Assembly: GCA_030690755.1 (NCBI GenBank)
Contig: JAUYGA010000096.1
Span: 1 to 5,952 of the forward strand
DNA length: 5,952 bases
Direction of reading: 5' to 3'
Origin: Nanobdellota archaeon
GTDB lineage: Archaea; Nanobdellota; Nanobdellia; Woesearchaeales; JAUYGA01
The position numbers were made by a program, and so were the translations under genes. Of the stretch, positions 1-5,952 are shown one piece after another. The notes under the pieces are model-generated. The model was not told where the DNA came from. It worked only from the letters and a program-made list of their open reading frames with translations, and did no database searches. Within the stretch, counting starts at the first letter, position 1, and the number at the start of each line of letters is the position of its first letter.

Positions 1-1145
1 CAATTGGCGCTTACGGAAAGGCGAAACAAGTTATTGATGTTTTAAGTTCAAAAAATCCTTCTGAGTTTGATTCTGAAAAAAAAGATGCATTGTCTATCGC
101 AGCATTGTTGCACGATTTAGGCCATTCGCCTTTTTCTCACCAGATTGAACCGATACTTATTGAGTTATTTGATAAAAATCATAACAAAGTAACTTCAGAT
201 TATGCAGCAAGGTATTTCACCAAACTGATCGAAGAAAAGAACATCAACTCCAAATTAGTAATGGACCTTCTTGAAAAAAAGCATCCAATGCATATCATCT
301 GCAATGACATGCCGCTCGGAATTGATAAGCTGGATTACATAGAACGAGATTCTTATTATCTGCATATCAAGGGAACGCCGAGCATAGAAAAGATAATCTC
401 GCATCTGGTTTACGTTGACGGAAAACTAGGTATAGAAGAAAAGGGAATCAGTGAAGTAATAAACCTAATGAATCATTATTTCAAATTGCATAATGAAGCT
501 TATCTCTGCAAACCCTCTCTTATCAATCAGAGAATGCTTCAACGTGCAGTTCAGGAAAGCATAGATTTTAAGGATTTTGACCCTCGAGAAATGTGGGATA
601 TGACTGATTCTGATCTTATCGCAAAATTGAAAAGTTCAACAAGCAAAATTGCAAGAGAATTATATGGCAATATTGAGGATGGCATAAACTTCCTTTACAA
701 GTCATCTGTTGTGATGAAAATAGAAGGCCATGAAAATGTCGAGAAGATTGATAACAAATCAATTGCGGTTTTTGGGGTAAATTCTCATCTTGTCAATTCA
801 TTCACATCAAAATATAAAAACCCTTTATCATTAAAAAATGTTGAAGACAGCTGCGCTGAGATGCTTGGTCTAAGCGAAGGTGATGTGCTTATCGGAACAG
901 TTTCTTATTTCGGCAGATTAGAGCCTCCTGATGTTAACATATTAATGCCTGGAACTGAAAAATTTTATTCTCTTTTTGAAACTCACGAAGAGGAAAGCAA
1001 AACCCTTCAAAGGATGTATAAAGATGCTTTTGCAATAAGAATCGTAACAAAACCAGAATACAGAACAAGAGTTTTTGAAGCAGCAACTGAAATTAGGGAT
1101 TTGATAATTTCTGAAATCAACAATAATTGCAATGGCAAGGATTAA
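1..1145 (+). CDS. HD-domain phosphohydrolase, COG1078 (dGTPase/SAMHD1-like) type, 5'-truncated by window edge
   Basis: The frame is open from base 3 to the TAA at 1143-1145, giving 380 visible residues with the N-terminus cut off. A TTG at 90 is not the start, because the homologous sequence continues upstream without a stop (IGAYGKAKQVIDVL at residues 1-14, the helix that follows the first HD histidine in this family). The metal-binding HD pair is H37-D38 in LLHDLGHSPFSH (35-46). The later aspartate motif is GIDKLDYIERDSYY (about 107-120). The family's DG-x-L and EKG strand-helix follow at about 137-150, and a ferredoxin-like C-terminal part ends the protein. Relatives hydrolyse dNTPs or related nucleotides with a divalent metal in the cytoplasm; the substrate here is unknown. 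About 50-60 N-terminal residues, including the first histidine ligand, lie outside the window. The position that is often HE after the HD motif reads HN here (H60-N61). It converges on gyrA. Family assignment is firm; the exact reaction is inferred. Confidence 0.88.
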   Translation, partial: IGAYGKAKQVIDVLSSKNPSEFDSEKKDALSIAALLHDLGHSPFSHQIEPILIELFDKNHNKVTSDYAARYFTKLIEEKNINSKLVMDLLEKKHPMHIICNDMPLGIDKLDYIERDSYYLHIKGTPSIEKIISHLVYVDGKLGIEEKGISEVINLMNHYFKLHNEAYLCKPSLINQRMLQRAVQESIDFKDFDPREMWDMTDSDLIAKLKSSTSKIARELYGNIEDGINFLYKSSVVMKIEGHENVEKIDNKSIAVFGVNSHLVNSFTSKYKNPLSLKNVEDSCAEMLGLSEGDVLIGTVSYFGRLEPPDVNILMPGTEKFYSLFETHEEESKTLQRMYKDAFAIRIVTKPEYRTRVFEAATEIRDLIISEINNNCNGKD

Positions 1146-1193
1146 ATTTTTTAAATAATTTTAATCAAATATATTTCTAATTTATCACTTAAC
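1146..1193. other. AT-rich convergent intergenic spacer
   Basis: These 48 bases separate the TAA of the HD gene from the TGA of gyrA on the opposite strand. Only a handful are G or C. No hairpin with a GC stem is visible. Because the genes converge, this spacer must serve as the 3' end region for both transcripts and should hold no promoter. Confidence 0.85.
1147..1162 (+). terminator. possible oligo-T transcription end site for the HD gene
   Basis: A run of six T (1147-1152) begins one base after the HD stop codon, and four more T follow at 1159-1162, without a stem-loop. Archaeal RNA polymerase can terminate at such T-rich tracts without a hairpin, so this is a reasonable end site if the host is an archaeon. 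On the minus strand only short T runs occur, so no equally good end site for gyrA is visible in the spacer. This rests on composition alone. Confidence 0.3.
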
Positions 1194-4100
1194 TCATTCA
1201 ACATCAATCTTGGCGCATGCAACTACTTTATCGCCTTCTTCTAATTTCATTAAAGTAACTCCTTGCGTGTTTCTGCCGATTATTGAGATATCTTTTACTG
1301 GCGTTCTTATGATTATGCCGTTCTTGCTTATCAAAAACAGTTCATCTTCTTCAGAGACTTCTTTTACAGCAACAACCCTGCCATTCCTGTCGCTTGTTTT
1401 GATGTTTATGACGCCAACACCGCCTCTGTTAATCAAACGGTAATCTTCAAGCGGCGTCCTTTTCCCAAACCCGTTTTCTGTTACTGTAAGGAGTGTTTTA
1501 CTGTCATCAGCCAAATCAACACCAACAACATAATCATCATCTTTAAGCGATATTCCTCTGACACCTCTTCCTGTTCTGCCTATCGGACGAACATCGCTTT
1601 CAATAAATTTCACAGCCATCCCTTCTGCTGTTGCAATTATGATCTGTTTTTTGCCATCTGTCAGAAGGACTTCAACTAATTCATCCCCTTCATCAAGCTC
1701 TATTGCTTTAATGCCGCCTTTTCTTGGATTGCTGTATTCGATAAGAGCTGTTTTCTTTGCAGTCCCTTTCTTTGTTGCCATGAACAAGAACAAATCTTCC
1801 TTAAATTCAGATACAGGGATTATTGTTGTAATCATCTCATCTTTATCAAGCTCAAAAAGATTTATCACTGGTTTTCCTTTTGATTGCCTTGACCCTTCCG
1901 GGACTTGGTAAACTTCCTGCCAATGCACTTTTCCTTTTGTTGTGAAAAATAAGATGTAATCATGCGTGCTTGCTATGAAAAGATGCTTGACAATATCTTC
2001 CTCTTTTGTTTCTGTTGCAATGATTCCTTTTCCGCCGCGTTTCTGTTGCTTATATGTCTCAAGAGGTATGCGCTTTATGTATCCTGAATGCGTGCATGTG
2101 ACGACAACATCTTCTTTTTTTATCAAATCCTTGGTTTCTATGTCAAGTTCAACATTTTCTATGAGTGTTCTTCGCTCATCATCATAATGCGATTTGATCT
2201 CTTCAAGCTCTTTTTTTATTATGCCTAAAATCTTTACATCATCTGCCAGCAATATCTGAAGCTCTTTTATCAGTTCTATCAGCTCGAGATGTTCTTTTCT
2301 TATCTTTTCCTGCTCAAGAGAGGCAAGTTTCTGCAGCTTCATGTCAAGTATTGCTTTTGCCTGCAGTTCTGAAAGATGATAATTATCCATTAATGTATTT
2401 TTTGCATCTTCAATGCTGTTGGATGCTCTGATCTTTTTTATGACTTCATCGACATTTTTTAGAGCAATTATCAGGCCTTTCAGGATATGCGCTCTCTCGC
2501 TTGCTTTTTTCAGGTTAAACTGTGTTCTTCTGATGACAATCCTGCGCCTATGAACAATATAATATTTTATCATATCTTTGAGATTTAAAACCAGGGGCTC
2601 ATTGTTGACCAGAGCAAGCATGATTACGCCGAAAGTGGTCTGCAGTCTTGTATGCTTGTAAAGCTGGTTTAAAATAACTTCAGGATTAAATCCTTGTTTT
2701 AATTCTATTACAACCCTTATGCCGTTTCTGTCTGATTCATCGCGTATGTCTGAGATTCCTGTGACTTTCTTTTCTTTTATCAATTCAACCATCTCTTCGA
2801 GAAGAGTGGATTTATTGACTTGATATGGAATTTCTGAGATGATTATTGCCTGTTTGTTCTTTTTGTCTTCAATTTTTGTTTTTGCCCTTGTTATGATCTT
2901 TCCTCTTCCTGTCTTGAAATAATCAATAACGCCGCTGTTTCCGCAGATTATGCCGCCTGTTGGAAAATCTGGTCCAGGCACAATTTGCATTAACTCATTC
3001 AATTCTATTTCAGGATTGTCTATTATTGCGATTGCGGCATTTGCAATCTCATGCAGATTATGCGGCGGGATATTGGTTGCCATTCCTACAGCGATTCCAG
3101 AACTGCCATTTACAAGAAGATTAGGGATTTTTGAAGGCAAGACAGTCGGCTCTTTTAATGTGCCGTCAAAGTTAGGTACAAAAGGAACAGTTGCTTTTTC
3201 AATGTCTGCAAGCATCTCTTCTCCGATTTTGGCCATTCGCGCTTCAACATACCTCATGGCTGCTGCAGAATCCCCATCAATTGAATTATGCACAAACACA
3301 CCTGCTGCAAGAGAAAAATTATGTGTTTTATCAACCGTCAAATCGTAAACATCGGCAAATTCTCTTAAGAACTCAACTTTAGCTACTTTATGATTCCCGC
3401 TAACTTCACACATCAGCAAATTTCTATTTCCAAGATAGTATTTGTTTAATCCTTTTTCCCAAGAGGTAAAACTCTTTCTGCCAAACACGTCTATTCTTAC
3501 TTTCTCAAAATTTTCTTCTGTCAAAGGAATGTTCTTTTCCTTCAAATAAAAACATATTTTCAAAAATTTTTTTTTGCCAGTAAAGTTGGTTATTCTTTTC
3601 TTGTTAGATGCAACAATCTTATCATGAAATAGCTTTCTGTATTCAGGAATTTTCCATAATCTTTTAAGAGTACTAGAAGCGGTCTTGCTAAATCTTTCGA
3701 TTGCTTCAGGATGCTCTCGTAGATAATTTTTATTGGTTTCGCTTAATGTAACACTCATTTGTTTTCTATATTCTGCATCACTCCAATTCGCTAAGTTTCT
3801 GCTTCGCATTCTTTTTGAGTAAGCTTCTCTATTTTCAGGATTTGACCAAAACTTTTTTCTGCCAGCCGCTAACTTTGCGCAATATTCAGGATTAGATTTA
3901 TGTTTTTCAGAAGTAAATTCATAATGAGTTTTCCAATGCTCTTCCCAATTCATTCTTCTTATGTTTCCAGGAGAATTATTCAACTTGTTAAAATCCAGAT
4001 GATGTCTTAATCTACCTGAAGATCTATTGTAAACTCTGTTTTCCAGATTCCAATCATCTGACAATACGTGCACAAAATTCCATAAGTTTAAAGAAGGTTG

Positions 4101-5952
4101 AAAAATCATAGAATATCCTACTGCATTAACATCATCTTCTTTAGTAGAATGTCTAAAATAAGAAGGCATTAAAGAATCTCCGGCCTTTAAATCTTTAGCC
4201 TCTCTATAGCCCCCATCTTTAAGCATAAATTTGTGGTTAAGCGTGCATTTTATTTCTTCGCCATTATCCAAAACAACTTTCATTATTTCCTGATGTTTTT
4301 TTGTAAGTCGCGGATTTTTTATTTCTGCAATTTTGATTAAATCATTTTCATCAACAGTAAATGTAAAATTGCTTTTTCCACTCTTATTCTCCTCAACAAG
4401 TTCAATAAAAGACAATTCTCTTCCATCAACCAATTTTACCTTAGTGTCTGCAGTAAAGCATCCGAAATTTCCCTGACCTTGTATTAATGGATATCTCAAT
4501 GAAAAAGGTTGTACCATTCTAACTAATGCATCAAAAACAGCCATGTCTCCGTGAGGATGATATTTTCCAAGGCAGTTGTGAACTAACATTCCATTAGCTA
4601 TGAACTCATGTTGATTTTCCACTTGGATGTCATAAGTTACATCTTCTTTTTCTTCCTCAATTTCTTTTACTCTTGCAAAATAGATTTTATCTTCAGCAAC
4701 AGTTTCAAGAAATTCATTCAGTTCCGAGCCTATTTTCAGCAATTTTTCTTTTATGCCCCACTCAATTATTTGGGAATACCTCAATGGCTTATTGTGCAAA
4801 TCTTTTGAATATCTTATTTTTGAACCGCAAGGATATTTTATTCCATCTCTGAACTTATTCCCAGATGCATCCTTGTACCAACCCCCTCCTAGATGATTTC
4901 TGCTTAACTCTTCAAAGACTTTTTTTGTATAAGGCAGAATTTCACAGGATGACTTGCCGGATTCTTTATTTAACATACACTTAGCTCTAATGCTTTTCTT
5001 TTCTTCATAAAGGTCCAGATTTTCTGCCAATTTTTGGGCATTTTCTCCTCTGAACTCCAAATTAAAGAAATCTTCATCAGCATTAACCCGCTTGCCATTA
5101 ATCTCCCTGTTGCTCTTGTTTTTAGTCATGTATTTGACTCCATGAATATCAAAATGCTGCAGCAATACAAGCAACTGCTTTGCCAATTCAGGCGATATTG
5201 TTCCGTAATGGATGCAATTTCTGTTCTTGTGAACAGAACCATCTCCATCTACGAGGCCGCTGATGAAAGAAAAAATAATCTTTTTTGGACTCTGAAAAAT
5301 CTGCTGAGGTATTTTTTTTGTTTTGGCTTTGAATCCTGATAAATTAAAGCTTTTTATCAGGTAGTCATTTACCGCTTTAGAATTAATTCTTATCTGAAAT
5401 GCTTGATTAAGCAAAACCTGCCCGCCAGAAGTTGTGTATTCATATTCAATCAACTCGATTCTCGAAGGATAATCAAATTCTGTTTTCAGCGCGTCTTGTA
5501 TCTTTTCAATTATCCCTGGACTTGCAGAAAAAAAGCAAAGTCTTCTGTCATTTTCAACCCATCCGTCTGAAATTAAATGACCTAGCAGATAAGCGGTTCC
5601 TGAACTGAGCTTTCTGCCGCCGACATCAAGTTCTTTTTTTATTTCAGGATAAAGATGGCTTGTGACAATAAACTCGCCTTTCTGAAGTTCTTCAGCTCCT
5701 TTCCATTTGAACTGCCAATTTTCATCAAGCACTTTGAATTTTTGCGAAGAAGTCGCAATATTCTCGCAGCCATTGTCCAAAATCACTTTAAGCAGCTTTC
5801 TTTTAGGCATCACATACAATTCAGTTACTTTTTCAAGTCCTTTTTGAGTATGCACCTTGTCCCCTTTTCTTATATCCTGTATTGGCATGAGACCTTTTTC
5901 AGTCAAGACAAGCGTATCTTTGACAAAACACTCTCCAACTATTCTTGCGCAC
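1194..5952 (-). CDS. gyrA: DNA gyrase subunit A precursor with two inteins, 5'-truncated by window edge
   Basis: GyrA cleaves and rejoins both DNA strands through a tyrosyl-DNA bond and works in an A2B2 complex with GyrB to introduce negative supercoils. The first full codon in the window is at 5951 and the stop is TGA at 1194-1196, giving 1585 visible codons. A TTG at 5906 is inside intein 1 and is not a start: the frame continues upstream into CARIVGE, matching E. coli GyrA about 66-72. Extein pieces are 7, 38 and 696 residues. Landmarks are KYHPHGD, GQGNFG, SIDGDSAAAMRY with the catalytic tyrosine, LPSKIPNLLVNGSSG, GMATNIPPHNL with the intercalating isoleucine (E. coli I174), a long coiled-coil stretch, and a six-bladed C-terminal pinwheel with a GyrA box. 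About 65 N-terminal residues are missing, so mature length should be about 800, normal for GyrA. Activity requires both inteins to splice. Any gyrB upstream is outside the window. Confidence 0.97.
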   Translation of the reverse strand, partial: CARIVGECFVKDTLVLTEKGLMPIQDIRKGDKVHTQKGLEKVTELYVMPKRKLLKVILDNGCENIATSSQKFKVLDENWQFKWKGAEELQKGEFIVTSHLYPEIKKELDVGGRKLSSGTAYLLGHLISDGWVENDRRLCFFSASPGIIEKIQDALKTEFDYPSRIELIEYEYTTSGGQVLLNQAFQIRINSKAVNDYLIKSFNLSGFKAKTKKIPQQIFQSPKKIIFSFISGLVDGDGSVHKNRNCIHYGTISPELAKQLLVLLQHFDIHGVKYMTKNKSNREINGKRVNADEDFFNLEFRGENAQKLAENLDLYEEKKSIRAKCMLNKESGKSSCEILPYTKKVFEELSRNHLGGGWYKDASGNKFRDGIKYPCGSKIRYSKDLHNKPLRYSQIIEWGIKEKLLKIGSELNEFLETVAEDKIYFARVKEIEEEKEDVTYDIQVENQHEFIANGMLVHNCLGKYHPHGDMAVFDALVRMVQPFSLRYPLIQGQGNFGCFTADTKVKLVDGRELSFIELVEENKSGKSNFTFTVDENDLIKIAEIKNPRLTKKHQEIMKVVLDNGEEIKCTLNHKFMLKDGGYREAKDLKAGDSLMPSYFRHSTKEDDVNAVGYSMIFQPSLNLWNFVHVLSDDWNLENRVYNRSSGRLRHHLDFNKLNNSPGNIRRMNWEEHWKTHYEFTSEKHKSNPEYCAKLAAGRKKFWSNPENREAYSKRMRSRNLANWSDAEYRKQMSVTLSETNKNYLREHPEAIERFSKTASSTLKRLWKIPEYRKLFHDKIVASNKKRITNFTGKKKFLKICFYLKEKNIPLTEENFEKVRIDVFGRKSFTSWEKGLNKYYLGNRNLLMCEVSGNHKVAKVEFLREFADVYDLTVDKTHNFSLAAGVFVHNSIDGDSAAAMRYVEARMAKIGEEMLADIEKATVPFVPNFDGTLKEPTVLPSKIPNLLVNGSSGIAVGMATNIPPHNLHEIANAAIAIIDNPEIELNELMQIVPGPDFPTGGIICGNSGVIDYFKTGRGKIITRAKTKIEDKKNKQAIIISEIPYQVNKSTLLEEMVELIKEKKVTGISDIRDESDRNGIRVVIELKQGFNPEVILNQLYKHTRLQTTFGVIMLALVNNEPLVLNLKDMIKYYIVHRRRIVIRRTQFNLKKASERAHILKGLIIALKNVDEVIKKIRASNSIEDAKNTLMDNYHLSELQAKAILDMKLQKLASLEQEKIRKEHLELIELIKELQILLADDVKILGIIKKELEEIKSHYDDERRTLIENVELDIETKDLIKKEDVVVTCTHSGYIKRIPLETYKQQKRGGKGIIATETKEEDIVKHLFIASTHDYILFFTTKGKVHWQEVYQVPEGSRQSKGKPVINLFELDKDEMITTIIPVSEFKEDLFLFMATKKGTAKKTALIEYSNPRKGGIKAIELDEGDELVEVLLTDGKKQIIIATAEGMAVKFIESDVRPIGRTGRGVRGISLKDDDYVVGVDLADDSKTLLTVTENGFGKRTPLEDYRLINRGGVGVINIKTSDRNGRVVAVKEVSEEDELFLISKNGIIIRTPVKDISIIGRNTQGVTLMKLEEGDKVVACAKIDVE
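1197..2115 (-). other. gyrA: GyrA C-terminal beta-pinwheel, six blades
   Basis: About 306 residues with six repeats of the same strand-turn pattern, recognisable by their blade turns HSGYIKR, TKGKVHW, TKKGTAKK, AEGMAVKF, ENGFGKRT and KNGIIIRT. This domain wraps DNA with positive handedness so that strand passage gives negative supercoils. The protein ends almost immediately after blade six, without the acidic tail found in E. coli GyrA, which in that enzyme modulates wrapping. Confidence 0.85.
2025..2045 (-). other. gyrA: GyrA box
   Basis: These seven codons read QKRGGKG, the heptapeptide of the first pinwheel blade (consensus Q-R/K-R-G-G-R/K-G). It is required for DNA wrapping and negative supercoiling and is lost or degenerate in topoisomerase IV ParC. 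It supports naming the gene gyrA rather than parC. Confidence 0.93.
3249..3251 (-). other. gyrA: Codon of the catalytic tyrosine of GyrA
   Basis: TAT in SIDGDSAAAMRY, aligned with E. coli Tyr122, preceded by the conserved catalytic arginine. It forms the covalent 5'-phosphotyrosyl DNA link. It lies 12 codons from the intein 2 splice junction, so an unspliced precursor would have a disrupted active site. Confidence 0.95.
3636..3893 (-). repeat. Five degenerate ~21-residue Pro-Glu repeats in intein 2
   Basis: Units begin at intein residues 190 (NPEY), 207 (NPEN), 228 (DAEY), 250 (HPEA) and 271 (IPEY), so spacing is 17, 21, 22 and 21. Each is preceded two residues earlier by Trp in three cases (W205, W226, W269), and most carry Arg or Lys and Ser in the following helix. 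The pattern is a tandem array of short basic helices, as seen in DNA-binding tails of some HNH homing enzymes. The repeat is at protein level; the DNA copies have diverged. Confidence 0.65.
3921..4072 (-). other. HNH endonuclease core within intein 2
   Basis: Intein residues about 130-180. The pattern is VHVLSDDWN, then HHLDFNKLNNSPGNI, then EEHWKTH. The paired histidines H153-H154, asparagines N161-N162 and N166, and the late histidines H175 and H179 match the beta-beta-alpha-metal fold seen in HNH enzymes of inteins. No key residue is missing, so a nicking or cutting activity on the intein-free gyrA allele is plausible. Confidence 0.85.
4461..4574 (-). other. gyrA: 38-residue middle extein holding most of the quinolone-resistance-determining region
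   Basis: This stretch runs from the extein cysteine after intein 1 to the glycine before intein 2 and matches E. coli GyrA residues 73-110. It contains KYHPHGD, RMVQPFSLRYPL and GQGNFG. The position of E. coli Ser83 is methionine (ATG at 4541-4543 region, in HGDMAVFD) while the Asp87 equivalent is kept. Ser83 and Asp87 anchor the water-metal bridge used by quinolones, so a native Met suggests weak quinolone binding. It is short for a segment between two inteins, so it must be processed from both ends. Confidence 0.93.
4575..5930 (-). mobile_element. Intein 1 of GyrA with LAGLIDADG homing endonuclease
   Basis: A 452-residue in-frame protein intron, starting at Cys1 (CFVKDTLVL, block A) and ending at His451-Asn452 (GMLVHN, block G), followed by extein Cys. 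Removing it joins CARIVGE to CLGKYHPHGD, restoring the GyrA sequence; the site equals D72/V73 in E. coli. Block F is YDIQVENQHEF (433-443). Two dodecapeptide-type motifs, LLGHLISDG (115-123, acid D122) and ISGLVDGDG (223-231, acid D230), mark a LAGLIDADG endonuclease of the usual intein type. Both acids are kept, so the nuclease looks intact. The block B position, normally T-x-x-H, reads TSSQ (60-63), so the usual catalytic histidine is glutamine. About 95 residues (roughly 317-412) between the endonuclease and block F contain a Gly/Trp-rich part and a helical part that I do not recognise. Splicing is expected from the terminal residues but may be slow or use a variant first step. Confidence 0.95.
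5561..5588 (-). other. First LAGLIDADG motif of intein 1 (approximate)
   Basis: This stretch codes for LLGHLISDG (intein residues 115-123). The aspartate at residue 122 is the expected metal-binding catalytic acid of the first half of a two-motif LAGLIDADG endonuclease. The partner motif ISGLVDGDG is about 108 residues downstream (around bases 5264 to 5238), a normal spacing for a monomeric enzyme that cuts an asymmetric site. Confidence 0.85.

Larger units (their letters stand above)
3285..4460 (-). mobile_element. Intein 2 of GyrA with HNH homing endonuclease
   Basis: A 392-residue in-frame protein intron, from Cys1 (CFTADTKVKL, block A) to His391-Asn392 (AAGVFVHN), followed by extein Ser. 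Removing it joins GQGNFG to SIDGDSAAAMRY; the site equals G110/S111 in E. coli, twelve residues before and including the catalytic tyrosine. Block B is complete (TLNH, 73-76) and block F is VYDLTVDKTHNF (371-382). The insert is not LAGLIDADG but HNH: VHVLSDDWN (130-138), then HHLDFNKLNN (153-162), N166, H175 and H179. After the HNH come five Pro-Glu repeats of about 21 residues (190-275), probably DNA-contacting, and a further basic/helical part (292-350) with an Arg-rich, Trp-containing pattern typical of DNA-reading modules in HNH enzymes. All splicing residues are standard, so this intein should be active. A few sampled stretches look more AT-rich than the gyrA extein. Confidence 0.95.

Noticed and set aside
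90..92. TTG as the start codon of the HD gene
   Set aside because: The frame is open back to base 3 and codes for the family's expected helix before the HD motif; starting at 90 would remove part of the HD domain.
1194..3284. parC (topoisomerase IV subunit A) instead of gyrA
   Set aside because: A full GyrA box and six pinwheel blades are present, which fits gyrase.
3285..4460. Group I intron or free-standing HNH gene inside gyrA
   Set aside because: The reading frame is continuous through the insert, with protein splicing blocks A, B, F and G and Cys/His-Asn/Ser at the junctions, so it is an intein.
5034..5339. Plus-strand 101-codon open frame, and other plus-strand frames at 1210-1443, 1639-1911, 1966-2187, 2950-3348, 3191-3382 and 4608-4808
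   Set aside because: All lie opposite strongly conserved gyrA or intein coding sequence, have no recognisable family features and look like shadows of the real frame.
5904..5906. TTG as the start codon of the minus-strand gene
   Set aside because: It lies 8 codons inside intein 1. The frame stays open upstream through block A (CFVKDTLV) and the N-extein CARIVGE to the window edge, so the gene starts outside the window.
1..5952. CRISPR array, tRNA, rRNA, insertion sequence or phage attachment site
   Set aside because: No direct repeat-spacer pattern, RNA gene signature, transposase or terminal inverted repeats were seen; the window is almost fully coding.
1..5952. Defence or toxin system formed by the HD protein and the gyrase gene
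   Set aside because: The genes are convergent, each of housekeeping type, and no other partner genes are present; adjacency alone does not support a joint system.

Overview
The window holds parts of two convergent protein-coding genes and almost nothing else. On the plus strand (1-1145) is the 3' part of an HD-domain phosphohydrolase of the dGTPase/SAMHD1-like COG1078 type. On the minus strand (5952-1194) is nearly all of a DNA gyrase subunit A gene, gyrA, missing only the codons for about the first 65 residues. Both genes run off the window at their 5' ends, so no genuine start codon, promoter or ribosome binding site is visible. Between the two stop codons lie 48 very AT-rich bases (1146-1193).

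The gyrA reading frame is interrupted by two in-frame inteins, so it codes for a precursor of at least 1585 residues, of which 844 are intein. In order of translation: the last 7 residues of the N-extein (5951-5931); intein 1, 452 residues with a LAGLIDADG endonuclease (5930-4575); a 38-residue middle extein carrying most of the quinolone-resistance-determining region (4574-4461); intein 2, 392 residues with an HNH endonuclease (4460-3285); and the 696-residue C-extein with the catalytic tyrosine, the rest of the breakage-reunion domain, the coiled coil and a six-bladed beta-pinwheel (3284-1197). Splicing of both inteins would give a normal GyrA of about 800 residues. The GyrA box in the pinwheel marks it as gyrase rather than topoisomerase IV.

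Organism: AT-rich DNA, lysine-rich proteins, standard use of TGA as stop, a bacterial-type gyrase carrying more than one intein, and a COG1078 HD protein together fit best with an uncultivated archaeon of the DPANN type (Woesearchaeota- or Pacearchaeota-like). This is inference from general character. A bacterium, including a candidate-phyla lineage, is not excluded.

Functionally, gyrase A pairs with GyrB (not in the window) to introduce negative supercoils, and the HD protein probably hydrolyses nucleotides. The two genes are convergent and need have no functional link. The most interesting content is the intein arrangement: two inteins with different endonuclease classes, 38 residues apart around the DNA-cleavage region, the first lacking the usual block B histidine.
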